64,000 nt of DNA from assembly GCA_045629305.1 (NCBI GenBank), contig JAZQQZ010000002.1:1-64000 (forward strand). Reading direction: 5' to 3'. Source of the DNA: UBA1227 sp045629305. GTDB taxonomy: Bacteria; Bacillota; Clostridia; Oscillospirales; Acutalibacteraceae. Shown one piece after another: positions 33,077 to 41,741 of this stretch (position 1 is the first letter of the stretch; the number at the start of each line of letters is the position of its first letter). The notes under the pieces are model-generated. The model had not been told where the DNA came from. It did no database searches and was given only the letters and a program-made list of their open reading frames with translations. The position numbers were made by a program, and so were the translations under genes.

Positions 33077-35536
33077 ATGCCAGATTTTAACAATTATTAT
33101 CCGCCGCAGCCTGGTCAGCCTGCGCAGCCTGTTGACCCTCAACAGCCACAGCAGCCAGTACAGCCACAGCAGCAGTACTATCCTGCACCACAGGCAATGC
33201 CTTATGGTCAGCCTGCTCCACAGCAGTATTACCAGGTACCACCACAGTATTACCCAGGTCAACCTATGCCATATATGCAACCAGGTGCACAGTATTATCC
33301 TGCACCACAGGCAATGCAGTATGGACAGCCTCAGTATTATGCAGCACCAGCTCCTGCTCCAGCACCAGCTGCAGCCGCTGCAGAGCCAGAGGTAATTCTC
33401 CAGAATCCAGGTTTCGCTGATTATGGTTTCGGCGAAGGTGATTCTGCTAACTTCGGTCATGACTTCGGTAGTTTTATGGATGATGATTTGGAAAAGGAAG
33501 AGGAACCTGATGAGTTTGCATTCAATGCATTTAACGCACAGACTCCTAACCTTACTCTCGAAGAGGTAGAAGAAGCTGCTTCTAAGTCCTCTGAAGAGGA
33601 GAAGGGTATGTTCACATCTACAATCAAGAGCTTTGATCTCAATGATGTAGAGACAGCATCCAAGAATAAGACAACCGAAGATTCAGATATTTTCTCAAAT
33701 ACGAAGTCTGTTGCAGAGATGGAACAGACAGTAGCAGAAAGCCAAAGATTTGCAGAGGCAGCTGCAGCTCTCTCTTTAGCAACTGAAGAGAAGAAAGAGG
33801 AGGCAACTCCAGCTCCAGCTCCGGCTCCAGCACCAGCTCCGGCTCCAGCACCTGCACCGGCTCCAGCACCTGCACCGGCTCCTGCTCCAGCACCAGCTCC
33901 GGCTCCTGCTCCAGCACCAGCTCCGGCTCCAGCTGCTCCACAGACATTTGCTGATCTTACAGGTATGGGTGCAAATTACACAGCGAAAGCTGATGGTGAA
34001 CCAGAGCCAGCTCGTAACTTCTCTGATTTAACAGTTCCAACATATGCTGAGAACAAGAAAGTTGAAGAGGCAAAGGCAGCCCTTGAGACTAAGGAAGCAC
34101 CTAAGCCAGAGCCAATGCCGGCACCAGCTCCTGCTGAGAAACCAACTCCAGTACCAGCACCAGCTCCTGCTCCAGCACCAGCTCCAACACCAGTTATTGC
34201 TACACCAGCAGCTCCAGTAAAGATTGTTAATGCGGAGCCAGCTATGACTGTAAAAGATATCTCTAATACAGTTCCAGAGGAAAAGAAAGATGACGAATAT
34301 TGGGCACAGATGAATTCGATGCTCAAGAATTTCGATAGCAATAATTCTGCAAGAGCAAAGGCAACACCAGCTGCTGCACCTGCACCAGCTGCTACTCCTG
34401 CTCCTACGCCAGCTGCTCCTGCTGAGCAACCAGAGGCTCCAAAAGAGAGTGAAAGTAAAGAAAAGAAGTCTTTCCTCCCTTTTTCGGTAGGCGCTCAGAT
34501 AAATAAAAAGGGAAGTAAATCTTCTAAATCTGAAGCGCCTAAAAAATCTTCTAAAAAACCAAAAGATGCCAAAGCAATAGCACAGGATGTCAATGACAGA
34601 CTTGTCGGTGCAATAAATCAAGAAGCAATCGTAAAAGTTGTGACTAGTAAAATTACGAAGATTATACTCTTGATTATTGCATTGGCAGTTGTTGCGTTGG
34701 TCATAGTTAAGATAGTCAACTCTGGTGTCTCTAAGGAAGTTGAGAATCGTGATTCTGAACTTTCTCAGATGATGAAAGAGGGAGAGGGAACTTCGGAGAC
34801 ATGGGATTCTGTCTATGACAGACATCCAGGTATCGAGTTCCCATCTGGAATGAATATCAAATTTGCCGATCTCTATGCAATGAACCAGGACCTTGTTGGT
34901 TGGCTGAGAATCGATGGATTGGATATTGATTGTCCAGTTGTTCAGGCTGACAACAACACATATTATACGAAACATAACTTTGAGAAGAAATCCAGCACAA
35001 CAGGATGCGTTTATCTCTCTTCTGAAAATAGGATAAACGGCGAAGATAGAAACATGGTTCTCGCGGGTGGTGGACTTGATGCCATTAATGCTTATGAGAA
35101 ACCAGCTGGGTTCGTTGATAGCCCTGTTATCGAGTTCAATACTCTTTATGAGGATTATCGTTATAAAGTATGTGCCGTATTTATAACAAGTTCTGATAAG
35201 TCACAGGATAATGGATTCTATTTTGATTATTCATTCACAGATATATCATCGCAAAGTTTCGGAGCATATGTTGATGAGATTAATCAAAGACAGCTCTATA
35301 GCACGGGCGTAGATATTCTATATGGCGATAGAATCATAACAATTTCCGCTGAATCGAAAGTCTTTAAAGACGCTCGTATCGTTGTTATCGGTCGTATCAT
35401 GACTGATGACGAAAGCGGAGAAGTTGATGCATCTGTGGTACAGGAGAATGATAATCCTCGTTATCCACAGGCATATTATGATAAAAACAAGATTGATAAC
35501 CCTTATGCCACTGCTTCACAGTGGAACCCATCATAA
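33077..35536 (+). CDS. Sortase-B-like protein lacking catalytic Cys and His, with long disordered N-terminus
   Basis: 819 residues. Residues 1-110 are Pro/Gln/Tyr-rich; 111-520 are acidic, then Pro-Ala repeats (245-288) and a basic patch. A membrane helix lies at about 527-549, and a class B sortase domain at about 575-780, with the usual inside-N orientation. The domain is recognisable from DLVGWLRIDG, IDCPVVQ-x-DNNTYYTKHNF and FKDARIVV. The catalytic Cys position (family TLSTC) is Glu759 in TISAES and the catalytic His position (family YGHN) is Gly665 in LAGGG; the Arg is kept (Arg767). A transpeptidase activity is therefore unlikely. GGAGGG precedes the start. Confidence 0.8.
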   Translation: MPDFNNYYPPQPGQPAQPVDPQQPQQPVQPQQQYYPAPQAMPYGQPAPQQYYQVPPQYYPGQPMPYMQPGAQYYPAPQAMQYGQPQYYAAPAPAPAPAAAAAEPEVILQNPGFADYGFGEGDSANFGHDFGSFMDDDLEKEEEPDEFAFNAFNAQTPNLTLEEVEEAASKSSEEEKGMFTSTIKSFDLNDVETASKNKTTEDSDIFSNTKSVAEMEQTVAESQRFAEAAAALSLATEEKKEEATPAPAPAPAPAPAPAPAPAPAPAPAPAPAPAPAPAPAPAPAPAAPQTFADLTGMGANYTAKADGEPEPARNFSDLTVPTYAENKKVEEAKAALETKEAPKPEPMPAPAPAEKPTPVPAPAPAPAPAPTPVIATPAAPVKIVNAEPAMTVKDISNTVPEEKKDDEYWAQMNSMLKNFDSNNSARAKATPAAAPAPAATPAPTPAAPAEQPEAPKESESKEKKSFLPFSVGAQINKKGSKSSKSEAPKKSSKKPKDAKAIAQDVNDRLVGAINQEAIVKVVTSKITKIILLIIALAVVALVIVKIVNSGVSKEVENRDSELSQMMKEGEGTSETWDSVYDRHPGIEFPSGMNIKFADLYAMNQDLVGWLRIDGLDIDCPVVQADNNTYYTKHNFEKKSSTTGCVYLSSENRINGEDRNMVLAGGGLDAINAYEKPAGFVDSPVIEFNTLYEDYRYKVCAVFITSSDKSQDNGFYFDYSFTDISSQSFGAYVDEINQRQLYSTGVDILYGDRIITISAESKVFKDARIVVIGRIMTDDESGEVDASVVQENDNPRYPQAYYDKNKIDNPYATASQWNPS
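33809..33940 (+). repeat. Coding Pro-Ala dipeptide repeat
   Basis: 132 bases encode 44 residues of almost pure alternating Pro and Ala, with CCA/CCT/CCG and GCT/GCA codons in varied order. Shorter Pro-Ala runs recur near 34120-34200 and 34370-34430. This is typical of an extended, flexible linker. Confidence 0.85.
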
Positions 35537-35560
35537 AATTTTGCAAGGTAGTTGATATTA

Positions 35561-36769
35561 ATGATTTTGAGTCTTTTTTCGCTCTGTCCAGAAGAGACAC
35601 CGAGCATAAAAGAATCACAGATTGCAATTGAAAATGCATTTCAGAGTATTCTTGATGACAAATATTCTTTTAAGAACTACTCAAATGAGAAATTATTCCT
35701 TAGTGATTTCTCTACAGCCATTTCGGAGGATAGCATAATCGTCGCAACGGCTGAGCCTGAGTATTTTGTTGCATTTAAGAAATTTATCTGTAATGCATTT
35801 CAGATGAAGACAAAAGTATATAAGAACGTAAGCAGTTGGGTGGCTCAGGCTCATCCAGATATGCTCGATGAGGATATCGCGCCGCATGCGACGCTTCCTG
35901 TAAACTCGACACCACTTATGTCTCAGGACGGAATCAACACTGGTTTCGGATTAAAAGTTAAGAAGCAACTTCTTATTGTTCTTCCACTTGATGTAAGACG
36001 TATTGATCAGATAATCAATGCATCCCTCATGTCATATGTCCGTGAAAATATGGACTTATCTGTACTGGCATCAGATCCTCTCCGTGGCATGACAGAAGAA
36101 ATGAGTGGATTGGCAAAACAAGCTGCAGAAGAGGCACAGGTTAAGACGAGTGAGCGCACAGACCTTTATGACACACTCGCCATAAAGGCATCTGTAGACA
36201 AGCTCAAAGCAAGAGGTCTCACAGTTGCACTTGCCAATACGAAAACAGTTGACTTTGTCAGCAATATTTCGAAGACTGCTGTTAAACTTGATGATGTTAT
36301 ATTTGTATCATCCTTCGCAGCTGAGAAGGGTGAGATGACAGCAAGAGATTATGCAATAACGCTTGCGAAAGGTGCGCTCGCTAATTCAATTAATAGCGTG
36401 GGTGCCGCAATAACGAAGGTCTTCTGCTCGCCTGATACAAATGGTGTAAATCAGTATTATATGTACGTATGTATTGCCGATAGCAATAATGCCAACGTTG
36501 CCAAACTTTTGGCAGAACCGGGCGAGACACCACCACACCTTATTTATAGAGCATGTGAGGAACTCTTCAAGATGCTCGGTCTTTGGGTTGATACAGGATA
36601 TGCAACTCCACAGTTCGGTGATGCGAATGTGGTTCGCCCGGATTTGGCAAGTCCTAAATCATTGTCTAAACTTCTGAAACTTAAGATTGCTGTTGCATCA
36701 GTAATCGGAGGAAGTGGCATTGTATCAGTTCTTATTTCACTACTTGTTCAAAATGTTTATGGGGTATAA
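35561..36769 (+). CDS. Tail-anchored protein of unknown function, weakly CinA-like
   Basis: 402 residues from the ATG at 35561 (AAGGTAG upstream; a TTG at 35552 is less well spaced). It is mostly soluble, with a single C-terminal membrane segment (about 375-397), so probably tail-anchored facing the cytosol. Residues about 105-150 (PVNSTPLMSQDGINTGFG then LLIVLPLD) resemble the molybdopterin-binding-like half of CinA. The region at 255-360 loosely resembles a CinA amidase domain without its glycine-rich loop. Both resemblances are faint and need profile searches. It is the last gene of the operon, followed by a terminator. Confidence 0.6.
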   Translation: MILSLFSLCPEETPSIKESQIAIENAFQSILDDKYSFKNYSNEKLFLSDFSTAISEDSIIVATAEPEYFVAFKKFICNAFQMKTKVYKNVSSWVAQAHPDMLDEDIAPHATLPVNSTPLMSQDGINTGFGLKVKKQLLIVLPLDVRRIDQIINASLMSYVRENMDLSVLASDPLRGMTEEMSGLAKQAAEEAQVKTSERTDLYDTLAIKASVDKLKARGLTVALANTKTVDFVSNISKTAVKLDDVIFVSSFAAEKGEMTARDYAITLAKGALANSINSVGAAITKVFCSPDTNGVNQYYMYVCIADSNNANVAKLLAEPGETPPHLIYRACEELFKMLGLWVDTGYATPQFGDANVVRPDLASPKSLSKLLKLKIAVASVIGGSGIVSVLISLLVQNVYGV

Positions 36770-36781
36770 AAGATAAAATTA

Positions 36782-36813
36782 AAGCCATTCAGAGTTCTCT
36801 CTGAATGGCTTAT
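36782..36813. terminator. Bidirectional intrinsic terminator
   Basis: A 13-bp perfect stem (36782-36794 with 36799-36811) has a TTCT loop and lies between the convergent operon end and rsmA. Confidence 0.85.
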
Positions 36814-36817
36814 TTTA

Positions 36818-37663
36818 TTAATATAAACAATTATATATATCTATTAGATTTTGCATTGAAAGTTCCTCTATGCGCGCTGTAGGCGAAAGCCCAAGTGACT
36901 CAAGTGCTGAGAGGAGCTTTTCTTTGGTTATAGATCCGAAGACCAAAGAATTGGTAATGGTCTTACGTCTCTTTGTGAATCCTGTCTTTACCATTGTAAA
37001 GAATTCATTCTGATCTATGTCACAGAGCGGCTCGGACCTAAGGCGAAGCCGTATAACTTTGCTGTCAACTTTAGGAGCGGGCATGAAACTCGTGCGTGGC
37101 ACGAAGAAGAGTTCTTCGGTGTCCGCGAAGAAGTTGACCGCAATTGTTACAGCGCCAGCATCTCTTGTGCCGACTTCGGCACAGAGACGGTCCGCCGCCT
37201 CGGCTTGAACCATAACGACGATTGACTCAACATCCAGATTGCTCTCAAGCAATTTCATTATCACAGGTGATGTGATGTAATAAGGCAAATTTGCACATAT
37301 TACAACAGGCATTCCTTTAAATTCTTCTTCAAGAATTTCCTTAAGGTCAAGTTTCATTACATCGCCGTGGATGATTTTAACGTTGTCAAAATCATCAAGT
37401 GTTTTATCAAGGATAGGGAGGAGGCGATCGTCGAGTTCGATCGCAACAACTTTCGAAGCACGCTTCGCAAGTTCAGCGGTAAGAACTCCGATGCCAGGTC
37501 CTATTTCAAGTGCACCATAGTTGTCATTCAAAATTGCATTCTCTGCCATCTCTGGGCAGACATTTCCATCAATTATGAAATTTTGTCCAAGGGATTTCGA
37601 AAATGAAAATCCGTTTTTAGAAAGTATGGATTTGATAACGTCAATATTGGATAAATCGTACAT
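36818..37663 (-). CDS. rsmA: 16S rRNA dimethyladenosine transferase
   Basis: 281 residues from the ATG at 37663, two bases past the upstream gene's stop, so translation is probably coupled; the frame is open 11 codons further. It dimethylates A1518 and A1519 of 16S rRNA using SAM. Motifs are SLGQNFIID, ALEIGPGIGVLT, AIELDDR, NLPYYITSPV (catalytic) and a C-terminal helical domain with FTKRRKT. Last gene of a three-gene unit with two envelope proteins. Confidence 0.95.
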   Translation of the reverse strand: MYDLSNIDVIKSILSKNGFSFSKSLGQNFIIDGNVCPEMAENAILNDNYGALEIGPGIGVLTAELAKRASKVVAIELDDRLLPILDKTLDDFDNVKIIHGDVMKLDLKEILEEEFKGMPVVICANLPYYITSPVIMKLLESNLDVESIVVMVQAEAADRLCAEVGTRDAGAVTIAVNFFADTEELFFVPRTSFMPAPKVDSKVIRLRLRSEPLCDIDQNEFFTMVKTGFTKRRKTITNSLVFGSITKEKLLSALESLGLSPTARIEELSMQNLIDIYNCLY

Positions 37664-37664
37664 A

Positions 37665-38936
37665 TTATTTGATGATGTCACTCCATGAAATTGCAATATT
37701 TATAACGTTATTGGCATTTGATGCAGGTGATAAGAAAGTAACGTAACTTCCATCGAAGGCAATGTTAGGGTTACCTGAAAGATAGAGATTGTTGCTGTCA
37801 ATTACTTTCATCTTATCTGTTGCGAATTCATAGAAATAGAGCTTCTCAGCACCTGCTGCAAATCTACCAGCGAGCACAAGTCTTGATGCTCCTTCTGATA
37901 CTGCAAAGTCCTCAACACCTTCAAGACTTACTGATACAGAAATCATTTGGGTGGTGTTGCTTGCGAAGTCATAAAGATTCTTGGACTCAAGGTCTAAGAT
38001 GTAGTTGCCATTTACAAGCAGTTTTTCGGCAGATGTATCGAACTCCTTGATGATAGAACCTGTCTGGTCAGCTGTGACACGAATCATGCAGAACTTTGCA
38101 TCAGAGAGGATTGTCTTCTCTAGGATGTAGAGTTCACCGTCCTTAGTGAAACCTTGAGGATAGATTACAGAATCTGAAACACAAAATGCATTATCGTGGA
38201 TTGCATTCTTGATATAGAGACTGTATTTATCTCCAGACTCATTCTTGGTGAAGTAGTAGAAACCATCGCCGAGTTCTTCGGTGAGCTCAATTGAAACGAA
38301 TGAAGTTGCTCCGTTCAAATCGAAAATTTCTGCAACGTCGTTACCCTTCTTGCTGAAGGCAAATGCGGTTTCGTACTTCTTGCTATTGTTGTAATAATCT
38401 GGAATTGTCTTATCAACGAAGGCGATATAGTCGTAGTTGTCTGTGACTTTGTTTGGTATAACTTTGATGAAAGCATAAGGAAAACTTCTGCTTGTCTTAT
38501 TGCTATAAACACCAAATCCAACTGTCTTACCATCGTAGGTGACAAGTGAAATGTCCGTAGACTTTCCGTTATCCGTTCCCGGCAAGGTTATACTTACTGT
38601 GCCGGAGGAACGGTAAGTCTTATATTCGCCTCTTTCGAATTTATAGAAGTTGACATTTCCACTTGCATTGCAAGTGTAATAAATGCCTTTAATTCCTGTC
38701 TCAAGATAAGGCGCATCATCTTCGGAATTGATAGTTGATTTAGCAAGGAATTCCGCATCTTTCTGATTGATACTTTCGGCCATTTGAGATTCATATTTTA
38801 GGACCTGTGGAAGCTTATAGACAGTCGAGAACAAAACCATAATAAAAGTCGCGATGACTATTGCTATGGTTGCTGCCCAACTAAAGCTAATTTTTCTTCC
38901 TTGATTTTCCAATTTGATTTCCTCCAAATTAGGCAA
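37665..38936 (-). CDS. Hypothetical single-pass membrane protein, beta-rich ectodomain
   Basis: 423 residues. A short cytoplasmic start precedes a membrane helix at about 18-40. The remaining 380 residues look extracellular and strand-rich (repeated YxxxF, YDG and F-E-aromatic patterns, and several IYIxxx and LYIxxx strands), suggesting a propeller or stacked beta domain. No family was recognised. It overlaps the DUF3048 gene by 8 bases upstream and abuts rsmA. Function unknown. Confidence 0.75.
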   Translation of the reverse strand: MPNLEEIKLENQGRKISFSWAATIAIVIATFIMVLFSTVYKLPQVLKYESQMAESINQKDAEFLAKSTINSEDDAPYLETGIKGIYYTCNASGNVNFYKFERGEYKTYRSSGTVSITLPGTDNGKSTDISLVTYDGKTVGFGVYSNKTSRSFPYAFIKVIPNKVTDNYDYIAFVDKTIPDYYNNSKKYETAFAFSKKGNDVAEIFDLNGATSFVSIELTEELGDGFYYFTKNESGDKYSLYIKNAIHDNAFCVSDSVIYPQGFTKDGELYILEKTILSDAKFCMIRVTADQTGSIIKEFDTSAEKLLVNGNYILDLESKNLYDFASNTTQMISVSVSLEGVEDFAVSEGASRLVLAGRFAAGAEKLYFYEFATDKMKVIDSNNLYLSGNPNIAFDGSYVTFLSPASNANNVINIAISWSDIIK

Positions 38937-40017
38937 TCACAGTTTTATCTTTATAAGCTGCTCTTGCAAGACCGATATATGTCTTACCGGTATTGAACTT
39001 GATTTCTTTTCCACTTTCATCATAGAACTTGAACATATCTGTTGTGCTGCCTTTAGTCCAAGTGATGTTCTGATATGTACCGTTGGAAGCGATTACACCA
39101 TTTCCACCGGAGAGATCCATATCTACACGTTCTTTCTTATCCATGACCTTAACTGATTTGAGGTATAGGACTACAACATTCTCAACTGAGAATTTAGTAC
39201 CATCGTTGGCAACAAGTGCCTTGTCACCATAGTTGCCATAGTAGAGGCCGTCTGCTGTGTTGTAATCCCAGTGATAAGTGTGCTTACCAACTTTGAATGT
39301 GATCTTGTTGCAAGCGCCACCAGGGAGATCGGTTTTCTCTTCATAGAAACTGAGAGGTGCTGAATAAGCGGCCTTTACATCTCTACGAATCTTTTGGCCT
39401 TTTTCGGATTTGAGATATTTGTCGATGTTGGCACCCTTTGTATATGAGCGATACTCAACGCCGCGTTTCTTACCGTCTGGTGCAGTGCTGTCGCGGAACC
39501 AAATGCCGTTTTCACTACCGACTTTATATCCTGTGCTGCCACCATCGATATGGTCATAACCAGTTTTTACGAGAAGTTCTTTAGCACCGTAAGAAACGCC
39601 ACTTGACCAACCGCAGTGTACAAGAATTGCATCGAATCCCATTGCCATTTCGACAAAGTCAACACGTACGGAACGGAATGGGCCACCTTTTACGAGCTTT
39701 GTTGGATCTTGATAAATCCAAAGTTGCTTTGTCTCTGTGCCCTCAACTTCTGCCTCGATTGTTATATCTGCAGAGCCTAGTCCCCACTGTGGACGACAGA
39801 TTATATTGTTCTGAATTGTAACTGCAATAGGTCTAAGACCTACATACTGAGGGTCAAGTCCATCTTCACCCGTGAGAGGATTTATAATCTTTGGAGCCTC
39901 TGTTGTGGTCTCTTCTTTTGTAACACCTTCGCCGGTTTTAACTAAGTTACAAGCGGCAAAAGATAATGCGAAAATTAGTGTAAGTAGAATTGTAATTATG
40001 CGTTTTGAAATTTTCAT
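38929..40017 (-). CDS. DUF3048 family lipoprotein (YerB-like)
   Basis: 362 residues. The signal peptide ends in the lipobox LSFAAC (Cys23). A short Thr/Glu linker follows, then the DUF3048 domain opening NPLTGE and RPIAVTIQN, and ADITIEAEVEGTETK, GPFRSVR and HCGWSSGVSYG segments. The C-terminal DUF3048_C region contains NVVVLYLKSV and GNGVIASNG. Members are surface lipoproteins of unknown biochemical role. First gene of a unit with the 423-residue protein and rsmA. Confidence 0.88.
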   Translation of the reverse strand: MKISKRIITILLTLIFALSFAACNLVKTGEGVTKEETTTEAPKIINPLTGEDGLDPQYVGLRPIAVTIQNNIICRPQWGLGSADITIEAEVEGTETKQLWIYQDPTKLVKGGPFRSVRVDFVEMAMGFDAILVHCGWSSGVSYGAKELLVKTGYDHIDGGSTGYKVGSENGIWFRDSTAPDGKKRGVEYRSYTKGANIDKYLKSEKGQKIRRDVKAAYSAPLSFYEEKTDLPGGACNKITFKVGKHTYHWDYNTADGLYYGNYGDKALVANDGTKFSVENVVVLYLKSVKVMDKKERVDMDLSGGNGVIASNGTYQNITWTKGSTTDMFKFYDESGKEIKFNTGKTYIGLARAAYKDKTVIA

Positions 40018-40182
40018 TTCAAAGCCCCCTTGTGCTACGAAAAAACTGTATAAGCGAATTTATTATACTATAAACTACTATAAAATAACAGTTATTAATA
40101 AGATAAATAATAGTAGATATTTAATATTATATTTAGTATAATTATAATGCCTATGCCCTAAAATAGGAAAATTTGGCAACGT

Positions 40183-40257
40183 GCCTCCTTAGTTAAATGG
40201 ATATAATAAGCCCCTCCTAAGGGCTAGTTGTGGGTTCGATTCCCGCAGGGGGTGCCA
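40183..40257 (+). tRNA. tRNA-Arg (anticodon CCT)
   Basis: 75 bases with encoded CCA. The acceptor GCCTCCT pairs with AGGGGGT (two G-U pairs), the D stem GTTA pairs with TAAT, the anticodon stem AGCCC pairs with GGGCT around loop CTCCTAA, and the T stem GTGGG pairs with CCCGC around TTCGATT. The anticodon CCT reads AGG. Two overlapping TATAAT-like boxes at 40137-40148 could be its promoter. The next gene begins 22 bases downstream. Confidence 0.92.
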
Positions 40258-40279
40258 CTCTTGTGAAAGGAGTAAATGT

Positions 40280-41284
40280 ATGGATTACGGCCGTATTAGC
40301 ATATCTTATGATGATTATAAAAAACCTGAACCATTAAAGAATAATATGGACAAAAAAACCATATTAGAACTTCTCCTTGTCACAAGCATTATAGGATTCG
40401 CAATTCTAGGCTTTAGGTATAGTATTGACTGGATTGTTGACTGGATCCTTAGATCGAAAATCATGGATTATTATAATGATTCATTTGTGCTTCAAGAGAT
40501 AGTTCAGATTTTCTTCTCGATAATTGGAATTATGCTACCTTTCGGTATCGCAATTCCTTTTATCAAATTGCTTCAACCGAAGACAACTATTATCCCGCTT
40601 GACAAACCAAAATCAATGGGCTATTTCAAGGCTATTTTGCCTATTTCATTTGTAATACTCATTGTTGCTAATTTCTTTACAGCAATACTTGTCGTCGCAG
40701 GTGAAAGAGCGGGTTTCTCTCTTGAGGAATCTGAGGTTGATAGCGCAAGTAATGTATTCGAGTTTATCTGGGAACTTATAAGTGTTGCAATAATTCCAGC
40801 GCTTTGCGAAGAGTTCGCAATTCGCGGTGTTGTGATGCAGTCGCTTAGAAAATATGGCGACTACTTCGCAATCGTCGTGTCAGCGATAATCTTCGCTGTA
40901 ATGCATGGCAATGTTACACAAGTTCCATTTGCATTCATACTTGGATGTGCAATGGGTTATTTCGTAATTCGTACGGGAAGCCTCTGGACCAGTATTGCAA
41001 TCCATTTCATGAATAACACTTATGCACTTATCATTTCTACGCTCACAGCATCTTTGCCAACATTTGGCTATCTTGCCGTTGCAGCAGCACTTAATGCTAT
41101 TGGTGTAACACTTGGCCTTGTTGCTTATATTTGGATTTATAAGAACAAGCCGGAACTTAATTCGGTAAAAGACAAATATACAAAGTGGCAACCTTTTGTT
41201 GTAACTGTTCTCTCTCCAGCTCTTATTTGGGCTATTGTTGAGGTGGTTAAAGTAGCAATGGAAACAGTTTCTTATATGGGGTAA
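40280..41284 (+). CDS. CPBP family intramembrane metalloprotease
   Basis: 334 residues with about eight membrane helices. The Abi/CPBP motifs are complete: EEFAIRG with the Glu-Glu pair at 177-178 and Arg, FAVMHGN with the His, and IAIHFMNN with His and Asn. Family members are Rce1-like proteases; roles in bacteria vary and the substrate here is unknown. An AAAGGAG precedes the start. It is followed by tadA after one base, at the head of a five-gene run. Confidence 0.9.
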   Translation: MDYGRISISYDDYKKPEPLKNNMDKKTILELLLVTSIIGFAILGFRYSIDWIVDWILRSKIMDYYNDSFVLQEIVQIFFSIIGIMLPFGIAIPFIKLLQPKTTIIPLDKPKSMGYFKAILPISFVILIVANFFTAILVVAGERAGFSLEESEVDSASNVFEFIWELISVAIIPALCEEFAIRGVVMQSLRKYGDYFAIVVSAIIFAVMHGNVTQVPFAFILGCAMGYFVIRTGSLWTSIAIHFMNNTYALIISTLTASLPTFGYLAVAAALNAIGVTLGLVAYIWIYKNKPELNSVKDKYTKWQPFVVTVLSPALIWAIVEVVKVAMETVSYMG

Positions 41285-41285
41285 C

Positions 41286-41741
41286 ATGATGGAAGCTGAG
41301 TATTTTATGAAAGAGGCACTTCGCCTTGCAGAGAAAGCTGCAGAGTGCGGTGAAGTACCAGTAGGTGCGGTGGTTGTACGAGACGACAAGATTGTCGGTC
41401 GTGGGTACAACAGACGCGAAGGTGACAAGAACGCTCTCTCACATGCCGAACTTCTCGCAATAGATGAGGCATGTAAGAATCTTGGCGGTTGGCGCCTATG
41501 GCAATGTGACCTATACGTCACATTGGAGCCATGTCCTATGTGCGCGGGTGCAATAATTAATTCGCGTATCAAGACAGTATATTTTGGGGCAAATGATCAG
41601 AAAAATGGTTCTGTCGGAAGCGTTGTGAATCTTTTCGATTTGCCTTATAACCATAAGCCAGAAGTGGTATCTGGCATTCTTGAAGAGGAGTGTAGTTCTC
41701 TTCTATCAAATTTTTTCAAAAACTTAAGGGAGATGAAATAA
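41286..41741 (+). CDS. tadA: tRNA-specific adenosine deaminase
   Basis: 151 residues, a zinc-dependent deaminase converting A34 to inosine in tRNA-Arg(ACG). The HAE motif (catalytic Glu, Zn-binding His) and PCPMCAGA (two Zn Cys) are present, with the GRGYNRRE segment that contacts RNA. A second ATG three bases in is equally possible as start. The stop abuts the mrp start. The neighbouring tRNA-Arg has anticodon CCT and is not a TadA substrate. Confidence 0.93.
   Translation: MMEAEYFMKEALRLAEKAAECGEVPVGAVVVRDDKIVGRGYNRREGDKNALSHAELLAIDEACKNLGGWRLWQCDLYVTLEPCPMCAGAIINSRIKTVYFGANDQKNGSVGSVVNLFDLPYNHKPEVVSGILEEECSSLLSNFFKNLREMK

Noticed and set aside
34028..34975. 315-codon minus-strand open frame, plus similar frames at 32055-32648
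   Set aside because: These are antisense to the Pro-Ala and Lys-rich low-complexity coding regions; repetitive sense codons keep stop codons out of the opposite frame.
40183..40257. Phage or island attachment site at the tRNA-Arg 3' end
   Set aside because: No integrase, direct repeat of the tRNA end or change of gene style was seen on either side.
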